Positions 22,434 to 35,055 of a stretch of 50,686 bases of DNA are shown here, one piece after another. Position numbers and translations under genes: made by a program. The notes beneath the pieces are model-generated. The model was not told where the DNA came from. It did not search any database and saw only the letters and a program-made list of their open reading frames with translations. The stretch lies in the NCBI RefSeq assembly GCF_001039355.2, contig NW_019773514.1, positions 1,234,165 to 1,284,850 of the forward strand, given 5' to 3'. The stretch's first letter is position 1. Each line of letters opens with the position of its first letter. The DNA comes from Lingula anatina. Lineage: Eukaryota > Brachiopoda > Lingulata > Lingulida > Lingulidae.

Positions 22434-23232
22434 TTTATTAAAATACAATAGATGAATGATTGTGTGTTTGGTTCCAGAAAGTGAATGAAAGGCTTGGTTG
22501 CTAGCGGTAGTCGTGCAGTACGCAGTGTCTCGACGGACTTCTGAAATGATAAAGTAATGTAAACAATATTTGACTAAACGAACAGACTCAGAAAATAAAC
22601 AAATGCATTTTACATCAAAGACAAAAGGGCACTTGAAATGATGTGGTGTTTACTGACTTGTCCGATTTTCAAAAAAAAAAAAACAATCCATGTCGAGGTT
22701 ACCTTACGCCAAAATTAAGATCTGAAGTTATTGATAAAGATATTTGAGATGTCTTGCTTTGAAAAAATAAACAATGAAAACAGTTCTTTAATGCGTGGAG
22801 GTTATTACTAGAGACGTTAATTTATTTTACCTACTAATCAATGTTGAAATATCTAAAATCGCTATGCAACACGCGTTTGTGCGCCGTATTTTGATCATAA
22901 AATTGATGTACACGTTGATAGGGCACACTTGTCTTTGCAGTAAAAGCTCAGAACTGTGACAAGTACGGTATTATCATCTAAATTAGTCCGTGATATCTGT
23001 GGTAATATTCCCATCTACTAATATGCTAGCTAATATTCTGAGTGACATAAAAGAAACGACAGGCATATTTTAACAAAGAATCGTAACATAAATAGTTGTC
23101 GTAATTTTCCTTGCATTCTTTTACGCTTTTTATATCTACTGACTAAAGTTACTGAAGAAAATGTGATACTTACGAAACATGCATTTGTGTCTTCGTCTCA
23201 TAAAAGCTCGACCTTGCAACTGTACCACACAT
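22434..23232 (-). ncRNA. Possible two-exon minus-strand transcript encoding at most 32 aa
   Basis: A strong donor (GTTTC|GTAAGT at 23174/23173) is followed 633 bases on by a good acceptor (TTATCATTTCAG|AA at 22540). AATAAA lies 100 bases later (22439-22434). Joining the exons keeps one small frame, from ATG at 23232 to TAG at 22501: 32 codons beginning MCGTVARSSFYETKTQ. The 5' end is unknown. It may be a long non-coding RNA, a small-peptide gene or the tail of a gene, or the splice sites may be chance. Confidence 0.35.
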
Positions 23233-23350
23233 TGCTGTTGCGTCTTCACCCTGATGTGTCCTACTGCCTAGTGAGTCTTCGGAAAGACAGCTCACACTAC
23301 GATGTGCAACTTATTGTTATGCAAATTACAGATAGGTATGGCCCATTTTA

Positions 23351-24414
23351 GGGACATCCCCATTTTAGTTGAGGGACTGTGGCAGAAATTGTTCACGAAT
23401 GTAGGCCTACACGGTCAAAGACATGTACATGAAGATTAGACTGAGGTCCACTTCTTGTTAAAATACACCAATTTATTCCACAAATATGTTGCATGCGTCT
23501 TTCATTGTGCAGTTTCATATTTCTTTGATATATTACTTCCACAAAACTCAACACCAGGGAAAGAAGATGAATGTTGACATTTTTTATCGATCAATAGGCG
23601 TACCTATAATCCTGTTTGTTGACATGGAACGGATAAATCCTAGTTCCGTTCGGAGCCACCAGCAAATAAATAGATAAATAAATAAACACCGAGAAACCTG
23701 TGTCCCAACATGTTATGGGCTAAACAATACTTCATTAATACAATATTTTATCGCAATACTGAATCTAATCGGCCCTTTCTAAATAACTGGCAATTACGTG
23801 TACTAGTATATGGATAACGTGATAACACCGTTGCCCGGCGGAGTTTATCTGGCTGTCATGAAAAAGTGAACAAGGTTTTACTTTTGATACCATTCATTCT
23901 GAATATTCTGTGCCTCAATCAATATTTTCAATTATTATATAAAGTTTTAGTTTTTCTTGGATTTTTACAGATTATCATACCTGTCAACATCGATAATAGC
24001 CAAAGAAGGAGGTTTCTTCGGACACCCTACTGAGTACGTCTCCCATCTGAACTCTCTCCCTCTCTCTCTCCCCCACACACACTAAATAAATAAATAAATA
24101 AATAAATGCTGTGACTTTTAATTTCCAAATTGTTTTTTTTTTCAAAGCTTAGGTAAGAAACATTTCGGTTTTTTAAAGTAATGTATCAGCAATATGCTTT
24201 GTCTACACAAAATAATGAAAACTTAATTTAAATTGGCCAGTACGTGATTTTGTTTTATTTCAAATAAAGTCTTTCAAAGTTTGATTTTGTCTATCGGTAA
24301 AACGTTTAATAGAATTTCATCAACTGTATAATAACATCCTGTTTTAATCAAAAGATAAAACAAGCTACAGTATATTATCACTTCGATATTTCTGTGTCCG
24401 TCTTGTCGCTTTCG
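23351..24414. other. Intergenic, simple repeats only
   Basis: No gene is seen. (AATA)n runs occur near 23660-23690 and 24080-24105, and a short CT/CA-rich tract near 24055-24080. Confidence 0.5.
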
Positions 24415-24475
24415 TCGGGGTTAGCTCAGCTGATTGCACACCTCAGGTAGAATGTTACAATCGAACCTATGATCA
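24415..24475 (+). other. Degenerate tRNA-like sequence
   Basis: GGGGTTAGCTCAGCTGATTG resembles a tRNA 5' region with an A box (TAGCTCAG...). It is followed after 30 bases by AATCGAACCT, a weak B-box-like string. The cloverleaf is not complete. A tRNA-derived SINE relic or chance are both possible. Confidence 0.3.
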
Positions 24476-25057
24476 TTATAGAACATTAACTCTCTGTCAA
24501 TAACACCAAAACATAATTGAGATTAATTAATGCTACGAAGAGTTTGTCCGTTTTTTTTTTCTTTATGAGACTATTCGAAGTAAATATGTTCTCCTCGTAC
24601 GATCGATTTCGTTTAGCTCATCCACTAAGATGTACATAATCTGATTGAGTTTCACTACATCTATATGATAAGATACAATCATGGATCCCCATCCCAGGAA
24701 GGTGACCCGGGTTTACTACAAACACAATGGATAAAATAATCACATTTTACCGGTCATAATACTTGATATCAAGCGACCAAGTTTAGCAATCTGATTTCAC
24801 ATGTAGAATGGCGGAATGACTGACAACTGCGTGGGATTGTGTTAGGGAAGACAGAATGCACTTTTTACCCACTTTTTACACATATCGTACCATAAGTTTA
24901 TTATGCTAAATCAAGCCATCTTGTCACGTCTATACATTTTAAGACAGATCTTTATTCCAAATAAATGAGGTAATCCGTATTAACACAAAAAAGTTGTCAT
25001 GCGTGCTGATATTCATTACTCAAGCACTGTACCCCTGAGTAGATGAGCATACTGTAG

Positions 25058-25232
25058 TTTGTTGCCTCCGTCAAGGAGGTTATGTTTTCACCCCTGTTTG
25101 TTTGTTTGTCTGTCATCAACATAACTCAAAAACTATGGACCAATGTTGATGAAATTTTCAGGAACTGTCAGAAGTGGGCCAAGGAACATGTACAGATGAT
25201 TAGTTTTTGGCGGTGATCCGGGTCAATAATCA
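25058..25232 (+). repeat. Conserved interspersed repeat (CTCCGTCAAGGAGGTTATG type)
   Basis: The stretch from CTCCGTCAAGGAGG through TTTGTTTGTTTGTCTGTC, AACATAACTCAAAAACTATGG and GATGAAATTTTCAGGAAC to GGCGGTGATCCGG resembles, from memory, a repeat widespread in marine animal genomes. It has no coding capacity here and only one copy in the window. The family name is not recalled. Confidence 0.45.
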
Positions 25233-25239
25233 ATTTTTT

Positions 25240-26620
25240 AAATGTTTTTTAATATTCAAACCAGCTTAAAACTATAAGGGAATATTATACTACCATGCAA
25301 TGCACACATTCTAGTTAAATTAAACCAATAATCAATATTTCCAACAACAATGTAATATCTTCAGCTTCACATTAAACAAAAGAAATTTATTTTATGAACA
25401 TTGCCATCCATTTAAAACAGTATAATTTATAGAATACTAGAGTGTTATACAAAGTTTAATAAAATCAAACCAATTCAATGTGGAGTAGACAATAATTCAA
25501 CTACTTAAGCCTCACAAAAACCATAATTTCTTCTTCTTCAAAAAAAAAATCATATTGCTTATGAGCAATCAGAAAAGAAATTTAATCACTTGATTGTCTC
25601 AGTTAGTGGGTTAAAGTTTAAACAGACAATACAGTCCCACACATTTTGATATTTAATTTTGACAGAAAAGGCTAAGAACAAAAAGACAAGTTTTACATCA
25701 GTACCTTGTGATAACACACAAATCTTCTAATGGGACTATCATAAAAGTTGTGGAAAAAATAATAAAAAATATTAATACTAAATATCAGTGTTGCCTGATA
25801 TCAAACTGAACACCAGAAAACTATGGAACTTGAAGTGGTTCACTAATTATTTCTGTGATCCAAATTACTGTTGAGTTGTAAGTAACCTTGAGAATAAAAA
25901 CATGTCCTTATTAGTTCTACTGGTCAAGATTTGCATTTGATGAAGTACATCAGATTTTTCCTTACTGTCATGCTGATAAGAAGGTAGTCTCCTAGGTTTC
26001 TCTTTAGTTGATATATCTGGAAAAATGTCACAATTTCTTCTGAAGATATCCATCGNGGAAAATACAAATATAACCCAATGACAAAGACTTCTGTATTGTG
26101 GTCAACTGCATGACGACCTCATCACTAATGGTCAGTTTACCTGAGTGTCCTTAGTGCTGTCTTCCCGACTTGTTAACAACTGACCACTAAGTGAAGGCCT
26201 TGGGTTGCCGGACCAGGGTGGAAATAGTGCTGCGGTAGACCCTGGTGCTGATGGAACGCCCCCCCCCCTTACACCCCACATTCCGGCTCCTACTTCGTGT
26301 CATGAAATAGACTTCACAGATCACGCTAAATAATAGAATGATTGACGCATCTCGGGTAAATAAAAAGTAGCTTTCATGGGTTACAAATATACCCTATGGG
26401 TTACAAATACACCCTAATTAAAGTTTGAAAATGCATAATAATAGTGAAAGATACTTAAATAAATTGACTGGTTAGTGCTGAGGGAACGCATTCGCCCCTG
26501 CTGAGGAGTGACGCAGTTGGTTGTGAAAGGGTTAAGCCCCCCTCTCCTCCCGTCTCGCCCCTGAGCGGCTTCTCACCCTGAGTCAAATATATAACTTGAA
26601 ATAAACATCTACACTATGGC
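25240..26620. other. Intergenic; one undetermined base at 26056
   Basis: No exon was recognised. Position 26056 is n, an unresolved base. A nine- or ten-C homopolymer lies near 26264. The phrases GGTGCTGATGGAACGC (26251) and AGTGCTGAGGGAACGC (26474) suggest a small local repeat. Confidence 0.45.
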
Positions 26621-26622
26621 AT

Positions 26623-26659
26623 ACCCTTGTCGTTTCCAGTTACTTGAAACGGCAAGGGT
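26623..26659. repeat. 37-bp hairpin
   Basis: ACCCTTGTCGTTTC and GAAACGGCAAGGGT are inverse over 14 bases with one mismatch, around a 9-base loop. In size it recalls the palindromic insertions at 7588 and 8085, but the ends differ and no target duplication is seen. Confidence 0.6.
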
Positions 26660-26767
26660 TAATTGCATAAAGATATGAAATTCAGGGTGCGGCACCTACA
26701 CCTGTGTATCAAAACTATCGTTGGCGGGTTCATCTTCTGCCGGGAGTTGAACAGTTAACATGGTCAA

Positions 26768-26969
26768 CAAATTTTTAGGGAGACACTGATGGCATAGAGA
26801 TGTATCATATTGTCTGAAAGTGCTACACGTTGGAACTGAAAAAGTGGGATATTTTTACACTTGTCTAAAAGATTGTAAAAGCCTCTGATTATAACAGCTC
26901 TATGCTTTCTTTATATTTTGCTGTTGAAATGATACGTCTCTCACCCGTCCGCCTCTCCCTAAAAATGTT
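26768..26969. mobile_element. Degenerate inverted-repeat element (AATTTTTAGGGAGA type)
   Basis: The left arm ATTTTTAGGGAGACACTGATGG and right arm CCTCTCCCTAAAAAT are inverse at their outer parts. Inner blocks AGAGATGTATCAT and ATGATACGTCTCT also match inversely. About 200 bp, non-coding, no clear target duplication. Confidence 0.5.
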
Positions 26970-28234
26970 CCAATATCAATAATGCTATGGGAGAATTGTA
27001 CAGGCAATTGACCTACATTCTCTGCTGCAGTTATTGGCGCTAGTTTAACAATGTTATGACTTGGACGTGATAACGTGATTCACGCCTGTGATATGAAGGA
27101 TTATAATTTATATAAATGAATTAATAAACAGGGCGTGTCGATCAAATAATTGGAAAGTTGTGAGGGTAAAGGGACATCGTTGTTTACAAAAGTACATGAC
27201 TCAAAAACAGAAAAAAATGCATTTTTCTCTTATATGCAAATTAGATTGCCTGTAGTAATATAAGGTTGTCCGGAAGTGATGTTCACATCAGAGATTTCAA
27301 ATCGCAGAAATCTTGATCACGTAAGCTACCTTAATTTCTATTATTTGATAAAAATAATACATATTTGAAGCTAGCAAAATAATTTCCGCAAAGAAAAATA
27401 ACAATTTTCTTCTCATTATAAATCATTTCTCGACCCGTCCTTCGGAAGAATTTTGTAACAGCTAGAAGGCTGAGAGGGGCTTCTGGACGAGAGCCCCGGT
27501 GTACGCCCCCTCCCTCCCCACGAGAGGAACTGTAAAGATCACTTTTATTAATATGTTCCATCAAATAGGAAAAACTGATCATGATTGTTTTAAAGATATA
27601 AATAACTCATATTCCAATGTTTTTTTCTTTTTTGCATTTTGTCTGTGGCTCTGCTGATTTTGAGAGAGAGAGAGAGATCTCGAGCCAGAGAATTTGTGTA
27701 ACGTTAGATCGCGAGGATGTGGTACTTAACTGCTATGAAATTTCCATAACTTTCATGTCCATATTGAATTATCAATTCGGCAATAAGATTTAGATAACAA
27801 GATTATGCGAATAATAAAGAAATTGAGAAAAAAAAACAAATTCAAGAAAGATTGCATTTTTTTATTTTCCACACAATCCAAATGCAATAATTTACCAGTT
27901 GACGCCAACCCCTAAAATCTGGCATTGAATAAGTGGCCAAATCATGAAATATGTGGATTATATTTGGCGTTATGACGTTAAAATTTTAGCGTGGGACACA
28001 AATAGAAAAAACGCACTGTGTCTTGCGCTTTGGTAGTTGACCTTGCAAGTAATATTACATCTTAGATATTTATGAACAACTTAATTCTACATTTGTATAG
28101 AAGGATCTTGTACTCTGATCCGTAGATGAGGAGCAAAAAGCACCAAGAGAAGTGCATTAAAAATATCTTTATCGGCATATATTTATAAAAATATAATTTG
28201 TTTGTTTTGGCCTACAATCAACAGCGACCAACGT
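26970..28234. other. Intergenic, no gene seen
   Basis: AT-rich with a GA-rich microsatellite near 27662-27675 and a C-rich patch near 27500. Similarity to copy A begins at 28235. Confidence 0.5.
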
Positions 28235-29779
28235 CTTGTCACACCTAACACATTATCATCAATTCTGTGGTAGACGTCGCAATCATGTTGAGACAGAACA
28301 GACGCCAGAATATCACCCTGTATAATAATGATTATTTCTTATTTATTGATAAGATATTGATAACCCAGTGGGTTGAAGTTCTAGATAAGATATTAAGAGC
28401 ACTACAATAATAATAAGATACATTTTAATGACTCTAAGGTTTCATTCCATTTCGTTCTATGTAGATCAATCCAACTCTGCTGAATGCAATCAGTTTAACA
28501 GATTAACACACCTTCTCTTGTTTCAAACTTTCTCGTATAATCACCACCTTTTCTGTATTCTACTAAACGCCAGGCGGAGGAGTAACAATTTGAAATATCA
28601 ATTCCCGAAGAAAAAAATATTTGATGCGAATGGAATTTCATTTCTCTTATAACATAAAATGTGTTTCTCGAGTGCTGTATGTAAAAAAATCATGTGATGT
28701 ATGATATATGTTGAAATCTTGTATATGTCAATATTGACAGCATGAAATGACAGGAGGATATTGGGGAGGTAGAATAAAACTGTTATAACTTGTGCATGAC
28801 AGTACAGACGGGCGTTATGATAACTGGTTGTATGATGCAAAGTGAAAAAAATCAATTTGAATAAAACGCTTCGGCAAAATATAGGCATAGCATATCTTCA
28901 CGGCGTTTGTGCTGACGTGTTAAATATTGCACGGAATTTCCTGGGATAAGTGGTATTTTTCTCCAACTAATCAACCCTTCTTTCCTGCTACTGGCCAAAA
29001 CTCTAAAAATCTGGGATAATGTACTTCGTTATCATGACCAGGTTCTACACACGCACACACACACACACATACATATTCGAAAGTTTATTTTGTCATTGTG
29101 AAGGTAAATGAAGACTACAACATCGTACATTCAGATATGATCACATGATTTAAAGTTTATAAAGTTTAGTCTGCTGATTCCAGCAGATGGCGCCATAGTT
29201 CGCTCAGGTCGGTCACATATACTAAACTCTGTTCAGATAAAAACGTGCATTTGATCATAACCAGTGACGTAAATATTGTTTCATTTGGGGGTGTTAGGGT
29301 ATAGGATTAATTTTATCAATGGCGTTTTTTGAAATATATCAAACACAAATGCGTCCTATGCATTTTTATTACAGCAAATTGCAAATGAGAGTTCACCTAT
29401 CAGGTAATGATGATAATTAAGTAAACAATGCGTCCAAAATATCCTGCCTCCTCCCCCACGAGTCATATGTAACCAACACTCCAGAAATAGATGTCACGTC
29501 TTCATCAGTTCTGAGTGACCAGGGAGTGAATGCAAGGCGGTCCAGATCTATGTACTAAGTATACGAAAATATAAGTTTCACGCGATTTAGTACAGCGCTT
29601 AAGATATTAATGTTAGGTATTTGATGATAACTTATTTGTGATTCATTTTTGATGCCTGAATGTTTAAAACTGGGTTTGGAAAGACCCCGATATATTCCCC
29701 ATTTTGCTTCCTCCACATTTTTGCCAGCTCTTCATACCTCATATGCACTTCATGTTAATTGAACTGCGTAGCTATAGCC

Positions 29780-30096
29780 CAGGCCTACCCAACTACCAGA
29801 CTTGGCACCGAATGATCCAGAATTCACCGGTAGATCAGACCACATTACCCGTTTTCAAGGTGTGTGTCAGATCGCATTACACAGAATCATACCCTGATCA
29901 AATTTTGAGTGGTGATGCAATGCTTTTCAACCCCGCTGAGAATCGTCACTATCACATCGCGTACTAGGCAAGAGCGGTGTCGTGTCTGATACTGTGTAAT
30001 GCGATCTGACACACACCTTGAAAACGGGTAGTGTGGTCTGATCTACCGGTGAATTCTGGATCATTCGGTGCCGAGTCTGGTAGTTGGGTAGGCCTG
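29780..30096. mobile_element. 317-bp foldback MITE with 5-bp target duplication, copy B only
   Basis: The termini CAGGCCTACCCAACTACC and its inverse begin arms that match for over 100 bp with few mismatches. The element is flanked by TAGCC at 29775-29779 and 30097-30101. Copy A has a single uninterrupted site (TATAGCAGTAGGAG). CAG-type ends with a 5-bp duplication would suit the hAT5-like group; Transib also makes 5 bp but has different ends. The two ORFs here (29704-29967 plus, 29927-30115 minus) are largely the same peptide read from the two arms and are not genes. Confidence 0.88.
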
Positions 30097-31377
30097 TAGC
30101 CGTACGAGTAAACATTTTGCGTGTATTTTTCTCATTCTTTTTGCGAAGGAGATATATAGTATATGTAGGAAATTAGGTAGTTATAAAACTTGTTTGCAAA
30201 TATCTCTAAGAAAATATACTCCTTTATCCAGTAAAGAGTTTTAACTCTTAAAAGGTATTTTTTCTTCAATCAACAGCTTAATATTGAAATAGTTTACCTT
30301 TACTTCCAATATTTTGATGTCAGTCTGAACATTCATCATTACTCACCTGGATAGCCTCATTCTCTGATTTCAATATTAAGCTGTTAATTGAAGCAAGTTA
30401 CTTCATTCTTATAACATAACAAAGCTGATGAAATGCTTCTCTGATTTGTCCATTTAAATTTATTAAATATTGGCAATATTACATTGAATAATATTGTTTT
30501 TGCTTATGTCTTGTGAGCTATATTTTTTGTGTTCTTTTATCCAATAAAATTAATGACAAATAGGGGAAATTGCAGTGAATAATAATTTTTGCTGGTGTCA
30601 ATTCTTAATTTCTTGATCTTTAGTGCTTTTAGTTCAGCATACAGAATAATATCACTCTCTTCAAAAACATGGGTTTTAATTTTAATTCAAAGACATATAG
30701 TGCGTATTACACCTTTATCTAGAAAATAATCTGAGAAATTCAACAATTTCCCTTTATCACCAAAGCACACTTTTGTCCAAAACCGATAACAAAAGTACGA
30801 TGAGTGTTCTAGATACCGTACACCTTGGTGATATATTGTTAAAATTTCAAGAAAAATTATTGGCTAAGTGGAAGGAATTGCTGTAAACTGTTCTGGATAC
30901 CGTATTACCTGAATTATTTATTGTTGAAATTTCTAGAAAAATAAACTGTTAGTTACATACATGGGACCTGCGCTCACTGTGTGCCTTTACTGTAAGCTTT
31001 ACTTTAAATGCTCAGATAAGAGATTAGAATGTTAATGTTCTAATTGTCTGCTGTCCAGATTCGTAGTATGTACACCATGACCTTTGTAAAAATGTAACTG
31101 GCCTCAGGGACGATGACGTTTCTTAAACAAGTCTAAATTCTGTGTAAAGAATTATTGATAGTAATTTTAAAAATCTGCTCAACTGTGAAAATTGTCTCTT
31201 TCTTTTCACGTGGATCAGCCGGTGCAAAAATGTTTACTCTCTACATGTGCTATATGAGGTCAATTTATGTTCTGTTAATAGCAAAACATTTGTCACGAGA
31301 GTTGTAGACATTGCTCATGCTTGTAGGTATTTAGTTATTGAAATAATTCTTATTATACCGTATGGTTTGAAACAGAG

Positions 31378-31526
31378 AAAAACAACGTCGGATCCGGATC
31401 ATTTAAATGTAGTCAAATTGTGAAATTTGTAGCATTGTGTGTACTTGATAATGTTAGTCCAGAGTTTCCTTCTCGATTTTTCCGATGTTAAAGGTGTACT
31501 AAATACCGGATCCGGCGTTGTTTTTT
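31378..31526. mobile_element. Inverted-repeat element (copy B), AACAACG/GGATCCGG termini
   Basis: Counterpart of 3261-3416. The arms AAAAACAACGTCGGATCCGG and CCGGATCCGGCGTTGTTTTT are better preserved here than in copy A. Confidence 0.6.
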
Positions 31527-31970
31527 TAAAGGAAAAAGTTTTTTTCTGAAAAATTTTCTTTAAGATTAATGAGATCAGACATAAGTAGTTTAGTGGATGA
31601 TTTTATTTGTCAAATCAGATAGGCTGAATTTATTACACTTTTGAGCGAGTCCTAATGCACATTTCAATACCTTCAATGAACTGATATTATTATATTTTAT
31701 TTTCAAACATTCAGAACTTCATAGATTTTTTAGAAATGTAGTTGATAAAATGGATAAATACACATGTACTTACATCAATTTACATATGTTTTGGTCTTAA
31801 TAAATAAATACCAAAATTATGCAATGCGTTGTAGCGTTTTCTTGCTCATTCGTACTAAATGGGTTGGGGTTCACTTTCCTGCTCTCGGATATCACTGGGT
31901 AATTTTCTAGAAAGACTTTTCAGGATTTTCCTTTGGTTACTATAAGAAGAAAGTCTACCTGAGGAGGGTG

Positions 31971-32047
31971 GGTGGGAACAGTTAGAGGAGTAGGTAACGT
32001 GCTTGCCTCTCAGACAGAAGGTTGCAGGTTCGATTCCTGGTGCCTCT
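31971..32047 (+). other. tRNA-like / SINE-head sequence (copy B)
   Basis: Same A-box and B-box (GGTTCGATTCC) arrangement as at 3850-3924, with a mutated acceptor end (GGTGCCTC instead of GGCGCCAC). It is probably non-functional as a tRNA. Confidence 0.55.
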
Positions 32048-33457
32048 AGGTCCCAGCAAATTACCTTTTGCAAAAATAAACTAGAATAAATAATTTCGAC
32101 TACGTAAAAGGAGTCGGTGGTTCTGTAGTTAAGGAAAATAACTTTTATTTTGTTCAAAAAACAATATAGCACATTTATTATTGCACAAATGAATACAAAA
32201 AGTAACAGCAGAATAACACAAAATATAATAAAACTTGGACTGTCAGTATAGAAGAGAGTATATGGATCTTAATGCTGTTTACTGTTAATTGTTCATGTCC
32301 AACACAAACTTTACTTCACATGAAAACCTAAAATATGTATTTCATTGCGCAACTTTGAGCAAAAACTGAATTTTGCACTGCATGCAAATCAGAAACGTCA
32401 TAATCATGACATGGCCAACTAACAAACTAATTTCAATCACAGCCATTTTAAACAATAATATGCAAGGAAAAACGGAAAAAAGACATTTACTAGGACAATG
32501 CTAATAAACTTAAGACTGGTCTCCGGTGTTCAGTGATCAAGTGACACTCAGCACTATAACTCAACAGGACATGCAGGACTGACATCCGATAAGAAGTTAT
32601 TCTTCAATCATCCTTTGATCTCGACCAAACAGTAAACTAAGCAATTGCCAGGCACAAGGCCAACCTTAAACAGAGCGCTGATCTACACACTTTTGGATAA
32701 ACTTTTTATATATTGAAAAAATGACAATTGTTCATATTTTAAGAATTAAAAAAAGATAACTTCGATGACTTTCAAGGAATTGGCTAAAAATCCGCTAGTC
32801 TAAATATAAGTAAATTTACAAAAAAAAAAAAGCTTTTTTAGTTGTGAAAACTTTCCTATAAATTTCGCTTTAAATTGTATCACATTCTATTTTTGGAGTA
32901 TTGACAGAAATCGACAGTCTTAAAAACTTCATCGAGTACTCATTATTCTAAATAATCGGCTTTGTGACAGCTAAAATGATCGATTTGACTTTGTCAAAAT
33001 TTGTCGAAAATTCAGAATGTAAAAGTTTCTGATGAATGTCAGTCCTACATAGATCCTTTAAGTAAGATAACATACCGAAATAAAACATTTTTTTATGATT
33101 CAACAATTTTCCTTTATAACCTACCCCTACTACAAATGCATATTAATTTCGGGAAAATTTCAACTCCTTGGTTTCGTTTCTAAAACCAAGGTGACTTTTG
33201 ACTCCTCCCATCAATGAAAGACGAAGTGTATTTTATATGCGTCACAATCGCACATTGGAACTTAAGAAGGATCGTTTTAATACGTGTGGACAGTTCTGCA
33301 ATACTAATGACACATTCTGCCAGTTTGATAATGCTGCAATTTCTGAAGCACAATTATTTAAATAACAGCGATTTATTAACCTTTTGGTGGATGCACATCT
33401 CGTTCTTTTTTCTACAACTGAACACACACTACAACTTCCAGACGCTTTCTAAAGCAT

Positions 33458-33648
33458 AAGACCGAGTTCACAACCAGTTGAACCACCGTCTATCTAGTCC
33501 GTGGATCAAATATGGCGCGTACTTGACAATGGATTACCCTCCCACGTGCACCGGCCCAGCAGGGGCCAACAGTTGAATACAGGCTTGCTTTAAAGTGGGG
33601 TTATCAACTAGTTAGTCTGCAGATCAACTAATTGTGAACGCGGCCTTA
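33458..33648. mobile_element. MITE with GTTCACAACCAGTTGA arms (copy B)
   Basis: Counterpart of 6229-6417. Left arm GAGTTCACAACCAGTTGA, right arm AACTAATTGTGAACGCGGCC. It was present before the large duplication. Confidence 0.55.
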
Positions 33649-35055
33649 ATTCGTTTCGTTTCGTGAAAAATACTCCTTACATATGACTTTTCATTTGATA
33701 CACGTTCTGATGGAGAACATTACAACCCAAAGCAATCGTAACACTTCATATTAAATGATAACCCAACAAATCTACTAGCAGACAAACTCTGACATGCGAC
33801 ATGTAATCTTGACGTGGATTCAGCCGCCGTAGAACACGAGTCTGACGTCATTGGTGGAGAACGTATTCAATCTTCTCGTGCACGGTTGAGTCACTGAAAT
33901 TAAACAAAAAACACTTTTACAAAACAATGACTATGTGTTGGTTTAATAAAGCAGTTTTTAATTTTATATCAACTGATTTCGATAGTAATATTCAACAAAT
34001 CGCTTTTCAACTTCTAAATTATACAAATTGATATATATCCTGAGCTGACACGTTCTATGTAACTTGCACATAATAACGTAATTTTGTCCACGTATGTAAT
34101 CATGCACTTTCAAACAATATCATTTTTATTCTTTTACACCGTGCATACACTAACGTGACAACATTCTGTGTCTTTAGAATTACATGTCAGGGAGGCTAGA
34201 ATAAGATACTAGCCCTCGGATTACGTATAAATTTACAGAAGTGAAAAATTTAAAAATAAACTATCTTTGAGAGAACAACAAAATAATCACGACATGTACA
34301 CATTAGCGGGTAGGAATTTGCGGGTAGTGGATTTTGAATCTTTTAAAAACAAATCGGACCTACAATGTATTTACCTGCCAAAAAGTCCTCACATTGTTTA
34401 AGTCGGACGACGCGTTTACAGTTGGAGCAAACCTCTCACCACCTGTTTACTGGCAAATGCATTCCATCTGAAAATAAGAACAGTATACAATCTATTTAAA
34501 CGTCAAGTTGAATTTGGACTTTCAAGGGAATATATTGTTGACGTCAACTCAAGAAAAAATGTCGACATGATGCCTTATTTACAAATTGCACCATTTTTGG
34601 TTAATATCATTAACGTCAAATAACCAATGTTATCTTCCATCATCTATACAGTACTTACAATAGATCGATGCCAATTTCAGTCCCAGATTTCCGATCATTT
34701 CGTGGAAATTGTGGCAATGAGACACAAGGCTTTCTTCTCCATCTTTTACTGACCCCGGTCCTTTCTGAACACCTTTCACCAAAATACTCACCTAGATTAC
34801 ATAATAATATATACTTGACCACCTTCCGTACGGAAGTCTCGATTTCAACTTTAGCCTTTGTTATATGATACAGAGCAACCGTGCTCCCCCCAATCCCATG
34901 AGACAGGAAAATTACCCAAACCCACCCCTAACGCACATGAAAGTATTCAGTAATGAAATGCAACGTCATGGGCTGTATCCATTTATTCGAATAGATCTAA
35001 GTAGAACAGACAGAAATAAAAGAAATTACAAGTTAAGGGAGGCACGAACCAATTT

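Larger units (their letters stand above)
28235..35055 (+). repeat. Large direct duplication, copy B
   Basis: Matches 165-8060 in order and orientation. It has the 289-bp unit once, lacks the two large extra blocks of copy A, the 174-bp element and the 31-bp palindrome, and has its own 317-bp element at 29780. Both copies share the tRNA-like sequence and the elements at 31378 and 33458. No convincing protein-coding gene is present. Confidence 0.9.

Noticed and set aside
29704-30115. Two opposite ORFs as a gene pair
   Set aside because: They share the same peptide because they are read from the two arms of the 317-bp foldback element.
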